A DNA stretch of 64,000 nucleotides from Allobogoriella deserti. GTDB taxonomy: Bacteria > Actinomycetota > Actinomycetes > Actinomycetales > Actinomycetaceae. Each line of letters starts with the position of its first letter. Position 1 is the first letter of the stretch. Under the pieces are notes generated by a model, which was given only the letters and a program-made list of their open reading frames with translations, searched no databases and was not told the DNA's origin. Shown here piece after piece: positions 46,263 through 55,493 of this stretch. The DNA lies in NCBI RefSeq assembly GCF_042680605.1, contig NZ_JBHUEE010000008.1, positions 199,691 to 263,690 of the forward strand. Reading direction: 5' to 3'. The translations under genes and the position numbers were made by a program.

Positions 46263-48452
46263 CTACTTGGGCAGGTCGCCGGTGCCGGCCTGGGTCGGAG
46301 CCTGTCCGCCGCTCGGCGGCTCGTCGCCCCGCGCCGCGGCGATGGACTCCTTGGCCGCGGCGGCCACGGCCTCGGCGGTGATGCCGAACTTCTCGTAGAT
46401 CACCTTGTAGTCGGCGGAGGCGCCGTAGTGCTCGAGCGAAACGGCACGGCCGGCGTCTCCGATCAGGTGGTGCCAGCTCATCGCGATGCCGGCCTCGACG
46501 GCCACGCGGGCACGCACCGAGGAGGGCAGGACCTCTTCGCGGTAGGCCGCGTCCTGCTCGTCGAACCACTCCTGGCTCGGCACGGAGATCACGCGCGCCT
46601 GAATGCCTTCGCCGGCGAGCTGCTCGCGGGCCGCCAGGGCCAGCTGCACCTCGGAACCGGTGGCGAGCAGGAGGACGTCGGGAGCCGACCCCGCCGCCTC
46701 GGCCAGCACGTACGCACCCCGCAGGGTTCCCTCGGCCGCGGCCAGATTCTCGCCGTCGGCCGGTCCGTCCCCGCGCTCGGGGTTGGGCACGTTCTGGCGG
46801 GTGAGGATGATGCCCGCCGGCCGGTCGGACCGCTCGAGGATGCCGCGCCAGGCGTAAGCCGTCTCGGCGGCGTCGGCCGGACGGACCACGTCCAGGCCGG
46901 GGATGGCGCGCAGCGCGGTGAGGTGCTCGACGGGCTGGTGCGTCGGACCGTCCTCACCGAGCCCGATCGAGTCGTGCGTCCACACGAAGGTCGACGGCGC
47001 GCCCATGAGCGCCGCCAGACGCACGGCGGCGCGCATGTAGTCGGAGAACGTGAGGAACGTGCCGCCGTAGGGGCGAGTCAGGCCATGCAGGGCGATGCCG
47101 TTCAGGATGGCGCCCATGCCGTGCTCCCGGACGCCGAAATGCAGAGTGCGGCCGTACTCGTTGCCGGGGAACATCTTCGACGAGCGGGCCACCGGCAGGA
47201 AGGACTGCTGGCCGTCCATCGTCGTGTTGTTGGACCCGGCGAGGTCGGCGGAGCCGCCCCACAGTTCGGGAAGGGTGTCGGCGAGCGCGGACAGCACGGC
47301 GCCGGAGGCCTTACGGGTGGAGACGTCCTTGCCGGCCTCGAAGGTCGGAAGTGCCTCGGCCCAGTTCTCCGGCAGCTTGCGCTCCCGGAGCCGGTCCAGC
47401 AGGGCGGCTCCGTCCGGGTTGGCGGTCCGCCAGGCGTCGTAGGCGCGATCCCACTCGGCGTGGGCGGCGGCCGCACGCTCGCGGGCGTTGTTCCGCGTGT
47501 GTTCGATGACCTCGGGGGCGACCTCGAAGGTCTTGTCGGGGTCGAAGCCGAGGACCTTCTTCGTGGCGGCGACCTCCTCCTCGCCCAGAGCGGAGCCGTG
47601 GGCGGCGCCGGTGTTCTGCTTGGTGGGGGCGGGCCACCCGATGATGGTGCGCAGCGAGATGATCGAGGGCTTGCCCGTCTCGGCCTTGGCCGCCTCGATG
47701 GCGGCGTACAGGCCTTCGACGTCCTCGACGTACTCGGTGCCGCCGTTCGTCCAGTCCACCTTCTGGGTGTGCCAGCCGTAGGCCTCGTACCGCGCTAGCA
47801 CGTCCTCGGTGAAAGCGATGTTCGTGTCGTCCTCGATGGAGATCTTGTTGTCGTCGTAGATGACGACGAGGTTGCCGAGCTCCTGGACGCCGGCCAGGGA
47901 GGAGGCCTCGGAGGCCACTCCTTCCTGCAGGTCGCCGTCGGAGGCGATGACGTAGATGTGGTGGTCGAACGGGCTGGTGCCGGCGGCGGCGTCGGGGTCG
48001 AGCAGGCCCCGCTCACGCCGGGACGCGTACGCCATCCCGACGGCCGAGGACAGTCCCTGGCCGAGCGGGCCGGTGGTGATCTCCACGCCCTTCGTGTGCC
48101 GGTACTCGGGGTGGCCGGGGGTCTTCGAACCCCAGGTGCGCAACGCCTTGATGTCCTCCAGCTCCATGTCCATCCCGGCCAGGTAGAGCTGGATGTACTG
48201 GGTCAGCGAGGAGTGGCCGGCGGAGAGGACGAAGCGGTCCCGGCCGAGCCACTGGTCGTCGACCGGGTCGAGCTTCATCACGCGCTGGTAGAGCAGGTAG
48301 GCCGCCGGGGCGAGGGCCATGGCCGTGCCCGGATGGCCGCTGCCGATCTTCTGGACGGCGTCGGCGGCAAGCACCCTGACGGTGTCCACCGCCCGCTGGT
48401 CCAGATCGGTCCACGTCAGGGGAGTGGTGGTGGCGGACGTCGGTGCGTTCAC
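46263..48452 (-). CDS. tkt: Transketolase
   Basis: Thiamine-diphosphate enzyme transferring two-carbon units. The 729-residue protein shows IGSGHPGTAMALAPAAY, the TPP-binding SDGDLQEGVASEASSLAG (GDG variant), GHSSLTQY and the pyrimidine-domain GVREHGMGAILNG. The GTG at 48452 is preceded by AGGAAAGAGGA and gives the family length; the frame is open upstream but enters the promoter region. It is the first gene of the minus-strand pentose phosphate block and is divergent from ctaB. Confidence 0.95.
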   Translation of the reverse strand: MNAPTSATTTPLTWTDLDQRAVDTVRVLAADAVQKIGSGHPGTAMALAPAAYLLYQRVMKLDPVDDQWLGRDRFVLSAGHSSLTQYIQLYLAGMDMELEDIKALRTWGSKTPGHPEYRHTKGVEITTGPLGQGLSSAVGMAYASRRERGLLDPDAAAGTSPFDHHIYVIASDGDLQEGVASEASSLAGVQELGNLVVIYDDNKISIEDDTNIAFTEDVLARYEAYGWHTQKVDWTNGGTEYVEDVEGLYAAIEAAKAETGKPSIISLRTIIGWPAPTKQNTGAAHGSALGEEEVAATKKVLGFDPDKTFEVAPEVIEHTRNNARERAAAAHAEWDRAYDAWRTANPDGAALLDRLRERKLPENWAEALPTFEAGKDVSTRKASGAVLSALADTLPELWGGSADLAGSNNTTMDGQQSFLPVARSSKMFPGNEYGRTLHFGVREHGMGAILNGIALHGLTRPYGGTFLTFSDYMRAAVRLAALMGAPSTFVWTHDSIGLGEDGPTHQPVEHLTALRAIPGLDVVRPADAAETAYAWRGILERSDRPAGIILTRQNVPNPERGDGPADGENLAAAEGTLRGAYVLAEAAGSAPDVLLLATGSEVQLALAAREQLAGEGIQARVISVPSQEWFDEQDAAYREEVLPSSVRARVAVEAGIAMSWHHLIGDAGRAVSLEHYGASADYKVIYEKFGITAEAVAAAAKESIAAARGDEPPSGGQAPTQAGTGDLPK

Positions 48453-48580
48453 AGATCCTCTTTCCTTGTCCGGACCGGGCATGCTGATCTCGCCCGCGAC
48501 TCTACCGGCGCGTGACCAACCTGACCGTTCGAGTCCGCACTTCGCGACGCCTCGGACGGGTACGGACGATCCCTGGCACG

Positions 48581-48586
48581 TAGACT
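48581..48586 (+). promoter_or_regulatory. Candidate leaderless -10 element for ctaB
   Basis: TAGACT ends six bases before the ctaB GTG in the 140-base divergent gap between tkt and ctaB. There is no Shine-Dalgarno sequence. This is one of the clearest leaderless arrangements in the window. Confidence 0.5.
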
Positions 48587-48592
48587 CGTGCC

Positions 48593-49552
48593 GTGCCCAC
48601 CGGTGACCCCTCAGCGACACATGCCCGCCCAACGGCGGCCGATGCCGCCGCGGCGGCCACGGCACCGGGCCCTCGCCGGACGTGGCGCGCCTATCTGGCG
48701 CTGACGAAGCCGCGCATCATCGAGCTGCTGCTCGTCACGACGGTGCCCACGATGATCCTGGCGGCCGAGGGGTGGCCCGGGACATGGCTGGTGCTCGCCA
48801 CGCTCGTGGGCGGGGCGTTCGCCGCGGGCTCGGCGAACGCGTTCAACATGTATCTCGACCGCGACATCGATCGTGTGATGAACCGCACGAAGCAGCGGCC
48901 GTTGGTCACCGGAGAGCTCACCGGACGTCAGGCCGTGGTGTTCGCGTCCACGCTCGGGTCGGTCTCGATCGCGTGGTTCGGGCTGCTGGTCAACCTCGCC
49001 TCCGCGGTGCTGACGGTGGCCGCGATCCTGTTCTACGTCGTGCTCTACACGATGATCCTCAAGCGCCGCACCTCGCAGAACATCGTCTGGGGCGGCGTCG
49101 CCGGGTGCATGCCCGTCCTCATCGGTTGGTCCGCCGTGACCGGCACGGTGGGGTGGCCGCCGCTGCTGCTCTTCTTCGTCGTCTTCTTCTGGACGCCGCC
49201 GCACTACTGGCCGCTGTCGATGAAGTTCCGCCAGGACTACGCGCGCGCCGGCGTCCCGATGCTGCCGGTGGTCGTGGATGACGTCCGCGTGGCCCGTCAG
49301 ATCCTCGTCTACGCCTCCGTGATGGTCGCCTGCACGCTGGCGCTCGTGCCGCTCAGCGCGCTGGGATGGGTCTTCGCCGTGGTGGCGGCGGCTGCCGGGG
49401 CGTGGTTCCTCGGGTCGTGCGTCCGGCTGCTGCGGCGGGCGTTGCAGCCCGAGCGCGGCAAGCTCGCCGCGATGAAGGTCTTTCACGGCTCCATCAGCTA
49501 CCTGACGATCGTCTTCGCGGCGGTGGCCCTGGACCCGCTGCTGCCGCTGTAG
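48593..49552 (+). CDS. ctaB: Protoheme IX farnesyltransferase
   Basis: Converts heme B to heme O for cytochrome oxidase. The 319-residue membrane protein has about eight to nine helices and the UbiA-type motif NAFNMYLDRDIDRVMNRTKQRP (about residues 80-101). The motif ends TKQRPLVTG and the second polar loop is FWTPPHYWPLSMKF. Divergence from tkt is conserved in Actinobacteria. Confidence 0.95.
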   Translation: MPTGDPSATHARPTAADAAAAATAPGPRRTWRAYLALTKPRIIELLLVTTVPTMILAAEGWPGTWLVLATLVGGAFAAGSANAFNMYLDRDIDRVMNRTKQRPLVTGELTGRQAVVFASTLGSVSIAWFGLLVNLASAVLTVAAILFYVVLYTMILKRRTSQNIVWGGVAGCMPVLIGWSAVTGTVGWPPLLLFFVVFFWTPPHYWPLSMKFRQDYARAGVPMLPVVVDDVRVARQILVYASVMVACTLALVPLSALGWVFAVVAAAAGAWFLGSCVRLLRRALQPERGKLAAMKVFHGSISYLTIVFAAVALDPLLPL

Positions 49553-49569
49553 CCCGTCAGGCAGGGACG

Positions 49570-50499
49570 ATGACGTCGCTCGAGCAGGCCCGCGCGCAGT
49601 ATCTGGCCCATCTCGGGGTGGAGCGCGGCCTGAGTGACCACACCCTCGCCGCGTACACGCGTGACCTGACGCGGTACTGCGAGTTCCTTGCCGGACGCGG
49701 CCGCGACGACATGGCCTCAGTCACCGAGTCCGACGTCGTCGCGTTCGCCGAGGCCATCCGGACCGGTTCCGACGGCGGAACCGTTCTAGCCCCGTCCTCC
49801 GCGGCGCGGACCGTGACCGCGGTGCGCGGCTGGCACCGGTTCGCCCTCGCCGAAGGCGTGACGGCCTCGGACCCGAGCGCCGCGGTCAAGCCGCCGCCGA
49901 CCTCGCGGCGTCTGCCCAAGGCAGTGCCCGTCGAGCAGGTCGAAGCCCTGCTCGAGGCTGCGTCCGTGGGGGAGGGAGCGGTGCCGTTGCGCGACCGGGC
50001 GCTGCTCGAGGTGCTCTACGGCACCGGGGCCCGGATCAGCGAGGCCGTGGGCCTCTCGGTGGACGATCTCGATCTGGACGGCGAGGTGGCTGCGGTCCGC
50101 CTGTTCGGCAAGGGGCGCAAGGAACGCGTGGTGCCCGTGGGCCGCTACGCCGTCGACGCGCTGCAAGCGTATCTCGTACGCGGCCGGCCCGAGTTGGCGC
50201 GGGCCGGACGGGGCAACGCCGCCGTCTTCCTCAACACGCGGGGGAACCCGCTCAGCCGGCAGAGCGCCTGGGCGGTGCTGCAGACGGCGGCCGGTCGCGC
50301 AGGACTGACCGAGCACCTCAGCCCGCACACGCTGCGGCACAGCTTCGCGACGCACCTACTCGCCGGCGGTGCCGACGTGCGTGTGGTGCAGGAGCTGCTC
50401 GGGCACGCCTCCGTCACGACGACGCAGATCTACACGCAGGTCACCGTCCAGACGATGCGCGAGGTGTACGCGGCGGCACATCCGCGCGCCCGCGCCTGA
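49570..50499 (+). CDS. xerD: Tyrosine recombinase XerD
   Basis: Resolves chromosome dimers at dif together with XerC. The 309-residue protein has the N-terminal SAM-like core-binding domain (YLAHLGVERGLSDHTLAAYTRDL) and the catalytic set: Arg in GARISEAV, Lys in GKGRKERVVP, HTLRHSFATHLL, LGHASVTTTQIY with the tyrosine nucleophile. Genomic position beside parA-scpA-scpB supports XerD rather than XerC. No dif site is seen in the window. Confidence 0.93.
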   Translation: MTSLEQARAQYLAHLGVERGLSDHTLAAYTRDLTRYCEFLAGRGRDDMASVTESDVVAFAEAIRTGSDGGTVLAPSSAARTVTAVRGWHRFALAEGVTASDPSAAVKPPPTSRRLPKAVPVEQVEALLEAASVGEGAVPLRDRALLEVLYGTGARISEAVGLSVDDLDLDGEVAAVRLFGKGRKERVVPVGRYAVDALQAYLVRGRPELARAGRGNAAVFLNTRGNPLSRQSAWAVLQTAAGRAGLTEHLSPHTLRHSFATHLLAGGADVRVVQELLGHASVTTTQIYTQVTVQTMREVYAAAHPRARA

Positions 50500-50527
50500 C
50501 CGTCGGGCTCGCCGCGTCTCCCGTGCG

Positions 50528-50584
50528 CCCACTCGTCAAACCTGTGCCCACTCGTCAAACCTGTGCCCACTCGTCAAACCTGTG
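50528..50584 (+). repeat. Three perfect 19-bp tandem repeats after xerD
   Basis: CCCACTCGTCAAACCTGTG is repeated three times exactly. Read on the minus strand, the innermost copy supplies the TGA stop codon of the AbiEi/DUF559 pseudogene. A second array of three related 19-bp units in the opposite orientation lies at 52212-52268 on the other side of the two-gene insert. Confidence 0.95.
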
Positions 50585-51525
50585 CAGCTCGAACCCAGCG
50601 GACCCGAGCGGGTACGACGCCTAAGCCGAGCTTGTCGATGATCAGCTCCTCGACGACCGGTCGGTGACCGAGGACGTGCCCGGCGTGGAATGACCACGTC
50701 TGCCAACCCCAACGTTCCCGGATCGCGTGTTGCCGTCGTGTGTCACGAGCCGACTGCTCGATCCCGGAATAGTGGTACTCGATACCGTCGTACTCGAGGG
50801 CGAGCAGCGCTTCCTCGTATCCCATGTCGAGCCGATAGATGGGGCGGCCGCCGGCGTCGCGAAGCTCGATCTGCAGGTCGGGCAGTGGCAACTCAGACTC
50901 ACTGATACGCAACCGCAACCACGACTCGCCCGGTGACTCGGCGCGTGGGTCGGACAGTCGACAGATTCGTCGGGCACGACCGATCCACCGCTGCCCCGCG
51001 AGGCGGGCGATCCGGTCCTGGAGTTCGTCGACGTCCACGAGGCCGCGATGACAGAACATATCGACCGCTGCGAGGCCCATATACGGCTCGCAGTATCGCG
51101 CCAGATCTACCGCGGTCCGTGCCGCCGTTGTGACCGGTACGCCGGCGACCATCGTGACGTCGGAAGGCGGCAAGTGCAGCAGATGCCCGTGGACACCGTC
51201 ACGGCGGACCGCGTTGAGGTCGAACGATGACGGCGACGCCACCTCGAGTTTGGGCCGGGCACGGAAACGATCCGGCGGGCGCACGTCGATCCCGTGCGCC
51301 CAGGCGGCCGACTCGCGGACGAGCGCGGCGCCGGGAGGCAGCAGGCGCGCCATCGCGCGCATCCGTACTTCGGGCGTATCGCCGAGCGCCGCGGGCAGGT
51401 AGACCCCTGCGAACGCCACGTTCGACGACGCCGGATTCGATCAGCGCGGCTAGCTTCCGGGACGACACACCGGCCGCGTGCGCTTCCGATCGGGTGAACG
51501 GCTCGGACAACAACATCTCACTCAT
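50574..51525 (-). pseudogene. AbiEi-type / DUF559 protein, frameshifted
   Basis: Two frames together make one recognisable protein of about 316 residues. The first frame (from ATG 51525) has MSEMLLSEPFTRSEAHAAGV and ALIESGVVERGVRR, the winged-helix start of AbiEi-like proteins. The second, from about 51403 to 50574, carries VYLPAALGD and ends in a DUF559/Vsr-like nuclease core (YRLDMGYEEALLALEYDGIEYH). The break coincides with the C4 run at 51404-51407 on the plus strand; loss of one base would join them. It may be a sequencing error, decay or a phase-variable tract. The stop lies inside the 19-bp repeat array. Confidence 0.75.
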
Positions 51526-51643
51526 GGCGGCACTGTCCGACGGGTCGCGTCTTGAGGGCTCACGGGGGACAGGACTCTGTGGACGAGACGGCACCAGAGA
51601 AAAGTGCTGTGGGCTTCCTGCGCCGGCGATGCAGGATTGGCGC

Positions 51644-52234
51644 ATGTGTGCGCCCCCTTACCGCGTTCGGCGGGTGCGCGCCGATGAATGGCGGAAGGTC
51701 CGGGACCTGCGGCTCCGTGCCCTGCAGGACCCGGCGGCCGCGATCGCCTTTCTCGAGAGCCGGGAGGCGGCCTCCGAGCGGCCCGAGGAGTTCTGGCGGG
51801 AGCGCGCCGCGGGGGCCGCTGCGGGCGAAACCGCGTCTCAGTCGGTCGCGGAGACCGCGGACGGAAACTGGGTCGGCAGTGCCACGGGGTTGCTCGAGGG
51901 GCCGGGCAGCGATGATTTCGAAGGGCGTCCCGTCGATCACCGGCAGGTCCACGTGGTCGGCGTGTGGGTGGCTGCGGAGTACCGGGGCCAGGGGATGGTC
52001 GACGACCTCATCGCTGACGTTCTCGGATGGGCGTGTGCGTCGGGCGTCGCACGGGCACGGATGTATGTCCACGCCGAGAACGTGCGAGCCCAGCGGGCGT
52101 ACGCACGCTGCGGCTTCCGACCGAGTGGCGTCCGGTTCAACGGTGAGATCGGCGAGGAGATTGAGATGGCGCGCGGCCTACGGACCGACATCGTGGACGG
52201 GCCGCACGTCGTTGACCGGTCGGCAGATCCTTGA
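51644..52234 (+). CDS. GNAT-family N-acetyltransferase
   Basis: A 196-residue acyl-CoA-dependent acetyltransferase. The core runs from YRVRRVRADEWRKVRDLRLRAL through VHVVGVWVAAEYRGQGMVDDLIADVL (acetyl-CoA loop R-GQGM) to YVHAENVRAQRAYARCGFRPSG. Substrate unknown. ATG at 51644 is chosen, with ATG at 51629 as an alternative; neither has a good Shine-Dalgarno sequence. It is divergent from the AbiEi/DUF559 pseudogene, and its last codons and stop are encoded by the first units of the second 19-bp repeat array. Confidence 0.82.
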   Translation: MCAPPYRVRRVRADEWRKVRDLRLRALQDPAAAIAFLESREAASERPEEFWRERAAGAAAGETASQSVAETADGNWVGSATGLLEGPGSDDFEGRPVDHRQVHVVGVWVAAEYRGQGMVDDLIADVLGWACASGVARARMYVHAENVRAQRAYARCGFRPSGVRFNGEIGEEIEMARGLRTDIVDGPHVVDRSADP

Positions 52235-52268
52235 CCACTCGGCACAGGGTTGACGAGTCGGCACATCG
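52212..52268 (+). repeat. Three degenerate 19-bp repeats before parA, inverted copy of the xerD-side array
   Basis: Units start at 52212, 52231 and 52250, each beginning TTGAC and containing TCGGCA. The third (TTGACGAGTCGGCACATCG) is nearly the reverse complement of the unit at 50528. The first two units overlap the end and stop codon of the GNAT gene. In both arrays the repeat has the same orientation relative to the gene that runs into it. Confidence 0.85.
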
Positions 52269-52326
52269 GGGCGGGACGGAACGGCGACGCGCGTGGGCGG
52301 TGTTAGGGCCGCGCAGAGCGGTCGAC

Positions 52327-52332
52327 TACCGT
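52327..52332 (+). promoter_or_regulatory. Candidate leaderless -10 element for parA
   Basis: TACCGT ends seven bases before the GTG of parA and no Shine-Dalgarno sequence is present, so this operon may start with a leaderless mRNA. Confidence 0.35.
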
Positions 52333-52339
52333 ATCGGCG

Positions 52340-53236
52340 GTGAGCAGTGAGCAGCCGGATCAGGCCAGTCTGATCTCCGAGGACGCCGTCGGGGCCGCGG
52401 GAGCGGGCGGCGCACCGGAGTCCGCCGACTTCCCGGTGCCCGCGCCGCTGAGCAGTCACGGCCCCGCTCGCGTCATCGCGATGTGCAACCAGAAGGGCGG
52501 GGTCGGCAAGACCACGACCACCATCAATCTGGGTGCCGCCCTGGCGGACTACGGCCGCAAGGTCCTCCTCGTCGACTTCGATCCGCAGGGCGCGGCGTCG
52601 GCCGGCCTCGGGGTGAACGCCCACGAGCTCGACCGGACCATCTACAACCTGCTGATGGAACCGAAGTCGGACATCCGCGACATCATCATGTCCACCGGGA
52701 TCGACGGACTCGACCTGGCGCCGGCGAACATCGACCTGTCCGCGGCCGAGGTCCAGCTGGTCAGCGAGGTGGCCCGCGAACAGGCGCTGGCCCGGGTGCT
52801 CCGACCGATTCTGGACGACTACGACGTCGTCCTCATCGACTGCCAACCCTCGTTGGGGCTGCTGACGGTCAACGCGCTGACCGCGGCACACGGCGTCATC
52901 ATCCCGCTGGAGGCCGAGTTCTTCGCGCTGCGCGGCGTCGCCCTGCTCGTCGAGAGCATCGAACGGGTCCAGGAGCGGATCAACCCGCGCCTGCGCATCG
53001 ACGGCATCCTCGCGACCATGGTCGACCTACGGACCCTGCACTCGCGGGAGGTGCTGGACCGCATCCGCGAGGCGTTCGGGGACACCGTCTTCACCACGTT
53101 GATCTCCCGGACCGTGAAGTTCCCGGACGCGTCCGTCGCGACCGAGCCCATCACCTCCTACGCCCCCAACCACCCGGGAGCCGAGGCCTACCGCCGTCTC
53201 GCTCGCGAACTGGTCGCCCGCGGCGACGCCGCCTGA
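52340..53236 (+). CDS. ParA-family ATPase (Soj-like)
   Basis: A 298-residue P-loop ATPase with the deviant Walker A motif NQKGGVGKTTTTINLGAALA (about residues 53-72) and Walker B DVVLIDCQPSLGLL. About 50 disordered residues precede the domain. This is the ParA paralogue that in Actinobacteria sits beside scpA/scpB, distinct from the origin-proximal parA. It probably works with the SMC complex in chromosome segregation. It starts an operon running through scpA, scpB and rluB to der. Confidence 0.93.
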   Translation: MSSEQPDQASLISEDAVGAAGAGGAPESADFPVPAPLSSHGPARVIAMCNQKGGVGKTTTTINLGAALADYGRKVLLVDFDPQGAASAGLGVNAHELDRTIYNLLMEPKSDIRDIIMSTGIDGLDLAPANIDLSAAEVQLVSEVAREQALARVLRPILDDYDVVLIDCQPSLGLLTVNALTAAHGVIIPLEAEFFALRGVALLVESIERVQERINPRLRIDGILATMVDLRTLHSREVLDRIREAFGDTVFTTLISRTVKFPDASVATEPITSYAPNHPGAEAYRRLARELVARGDAA

Positions 53237-53243
53237 GAACGCC

Positions 53244-54152
53244 ATGCCCGAGTCTGGCGCTGTGGCCGCGTCGGATGCCGACGCCACGGCCGCCGGGTCG
53301 CGGCCGCTCGGCGAGTTCGCGGTCACGCTCGAGAACTTCGAGGGGCCGTTCGATCTGCTGCTCTCGCTGATCGCCAAGCATCGCCTCGACATCACCGAGG
53401 TCGCCCTGGCGCAAGTGACGGACGAGTTCATCGCCTACATCAGCGCGCAGACCGACTGGAACCTCGCCCAGGCCAGCGAGTTCCTCGTCATCGGCGCGAC
53501 CTTGCTCGATCTCAAGGCGGCGCGTCTGCTGCCCCGCGGAACGGTCGAGGACGAGGAGGATCTCGAACTCCTCGAGGCTCGCGACCTGTTGTTCGCGCGT
53601 CTGCTGCAGTACCGCGCGTTCAAGGAGGTCGCCGGGTCCCTGGCGGAGCAGTGGGAGACAGGCGCCCGGACGTACCCGCGCAGTGTGTCCCTGGAACCGC
53701 AGTTCGCCGCGCTGCTGCCCGAGCTGGTCATGCAGGTCACCCCCGACGACCTCGCCCGCCTCGCCGCCCGGGCGCTGGCCCCGAAACCGGGCGAGCCGGA
53801 GGTCGAGATCTCGCACCTGCACAACCCCGTGGTGCCGGTACGCGAGCAGGCGGCCCTGCTCGTCGACCGGTTGCGGCGCTACCGCCGGGCCAGCTTCCGG
53901 ACGCTGACCGAGGACGCGCCGACACTGGCGCACGTAGTGAGCCGCTTTCTGGCGCTGCTCGAGCTGTACCGGCAGCAGGCCGTCTCGTTCGACCAGGCGG
54001 AAGCGTTGGGGGAGCTGACGATCCGGTGGACCGGGCAGGACGAGGGTGACGTGGAGATCGACGACGACGAGGCGGACGCCGCCGACGGGACCGGTGACGC
54101 CGAGGCTGGGCCACCGGCCGAGCCGACCGACGCCGAGGAGAGTCATGACTGA
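53244..54152 (+). CDS. scpA: Segregation and condensation protein A
   Basis: The kleisin subunit of the SMC-ScpAB condensin. The 302-residue protein has the N-terminal kleisin signature VTLENFEGPFDLLLSLIAKHRLDITEVALAQV, then ASEFLVIGATLLDLKAARLLP, and a C-terminal winged helix (VVSRFLALLELYRQQAVSFDQ). A variable acidic tail follows. It overlaps scpB by 8 bases. Confidence 0.95.
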   Translation: MPESGAVAASDADATAAGSRPLGEFAVTLENFEGPFDLLLSLIAKHRLDITEVALAQVTDEFIAYISAQTDWNLAQASEFLVIGATLLDLKAARLLPRGTVEDEEDLELLEARDLLFARLLQYRAFKEVAGSLAEQWETGARTYPRSVSLEPQFAALLPELVMQVTPDDLARLAARALAPKPGEPEVEISHLHNPVVPVREQAALLVDRLRRYRRASFRTLTEDAPTLAHVVSRFLALLELYRQQAVSFDQAEALGELTIRWTGQDEGDVEIDDDEADAADGTGDAEAGPPAEPTDAEESHD

Positions 54153-54756
54153 CGCCCAGCACGAGCAGCCGCAGTACGAGCCGGTTCCCGACGACGCCAT
54201 GCCCGAGGAGCAGCTCGGAGCCCTGGAGGCGATTCTCATGGTCGTCGACGAACCGGTGCCGGCTGCCCAACTGGCCTCGGCGCTCGGCCTGCCCACCGGC
54301 CAGGTGACCGAGCTGCTCGCCGAGCTGGCCGCCGACTACCGCGGCGAGCGTGGTGGCCGGCCGCGCGGTTTCGACCTGCGCGAGGTCGGCGGCGGATGGC
54401 GCATCTACAGCGCCCCGCGCTACGCCGACGTCGTCGGGACGTTCGTCGTCGACGGGCAGACGGCGCGGCTGACCCAGGCGTCGTTGGAGACGCTCGCCGT
54501 CATCGCGTACCGTCAGCCGGTCACCCGAGGCAGGATCGCAGCGATCCGTGGCGTGAACGTCGACGGCGTGGTGCGTACCCTGCTGGCACGGGGGCTGATC
54601 GAGGAGGCCGGCACGGACGAGGACGGCGGAGCGATGCGCTACCGCACGTCCGGGTACTTCCTCGAGCGGCTCGGCCTGTCCTCCCTCGAGGACCTGCCGC
54701 CGCTCGCCCCGTACCTGCCCGACACGGCCACCTTGGACGACGGAGAGCTGCGATGA
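54145..54756 (+). CDS. scpB: Segregation and condensation protein B
   Basis: Binds ScpA as a dimer in the SMC complex. The 203-residue protein has two winged-helix domains: LGALEAILMVVDEPVPAAQLASALG, and TQASLETLAVIAYRQPVTRGRIAAIRGVNVDGVVRTLLARGLIEE. The ATG at 54145 gives the family length; the frame is open to an earlier GTG within scpA. The stop overlaps rluB (ATGA). Confidence 0.95.
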   Translation: MTDAQHEQPQYEPVPDDAMPEEQLGALEAILMVVDEPVPAAQLASALGLPTGQVTELLAELAADYRGERGGRPRGFDLREVGGGWRIYSAPRYADVVGTFVVDGQTARLTQASLETLAVIAYRQPVTRGRIAAIRGVNVDGVVRTLLARGLIEEAGTDEDGGAMRYRTSGYFLERLGLSSLEDLPPLAPYLPDTATLDDGELR

Positions 54757-55493
54757 GCGAACGCGCCGACGAGGGCGTGCGCCTGCAGAAGGTGCTCGCC
54801 GGCGCCGGCCTCGGGTCACGGCGCGCCTGCGAGGGCCTGATCACGGCCGGCCGGGTCAGTGTCGACGGCACCGTAGTGACCGAACTCGGCACACGCGTGG
54901 ATCCGGATCGTGCGGTGATCCGGGTGGACGACATGCGGGTGCAACTGGACGACTCACTCGTCACGCTCGCACTCAACAAGCCGGTGGGTGTCGTCTCGAC
55001 GATGAAGGACGAGAGCGGGCGGCCCTCCCTCGCCCAGTTCGTCACCGACCGTCCGGAGCGTCTCTTCCACGTCGGCCGCCTCGACGCCGAGACCTCGGGC
55101 CTGATCCTGCTGACGAACGACGGCGAGCTGGCTCACCGGCTCGCGCACCCGTCCTACGAGGTGCTCAAGACGTACCTCGCCGCCGTCGAGGGGCAGGTCC
55201 CGCGCGGCCTGGGCAAGCGGCTCGCGCGCGGGATCGAACTCGAGGACGGCCCCGTCACGGTCGACAGGTTCACGGTCAAGGACACCGCCGGCGGCGCGTC
55301 ACTCGTGGAGATCACCCTCCATGAAGGGCGCAACCACATCGTGCGCCGGCTGCTGGCCGAGGTCGGGCATCCCGTCACGCGTCTGTCCCGCACGCGGGTC
55401 GGCCCGGTCACGCTCGGCACCCTCAAGGAGGGCCGGACGCGACCGGTGGCCGGACGGGAACTGGGCGCCCTGATGAAGGCCGTGGACCTGTGA
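54753..55493 (+). CDS. rluB: 23S rRNA pseudouridine synthase B (RluB/RsuA family)
   Basis: Forms pseudouridine in 23S rRNA. The 246-residue protein has an S4 RNA-binding domain (RLQKVLAGAGLGSRRACEGLITAGRVSVDG) and the synthase core with catalytic Asp in GRLDAETSGLILLTNDG, and HEGRNHIVRRLLAEVGHPV. The ATG overlaps the scpB stop; its own stop overlaps tyrA. Confidence 0.93.
   Translation: MSERADEGVRLQKVLAGAGLGSRRACEGLITAGRVSVDGTVVTELGTRVDPDRAVIRVDDMRVQLDDSLVTLALNKPVGVVSTMKDESGRPSLAQFVTDRPERLFHVGRLDAETSGLILLTNDGELAHRLAHPSYEVLKTYLAAVEGQVPRGLGKRLARGIELEDGPVTVDRFTVKDTAGGASLVEITLHEGRNHIVRRLLAEVGHPVTRLSRTRVGPVTLGTLKEGRTRPVAGRELGALMKAVDL

Noticed and set aside
50528..50584. CRISPR array
   Set aside because: The units are directly adjacent with no spacers and there are no cas genes.
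49570..52339. XerD as integrase of a genomic island ending at parA
   Set aside because: xerD is the conserved housekeeping copy at its usual place; the insert has its own repeat boundaries and no att duplication was found.
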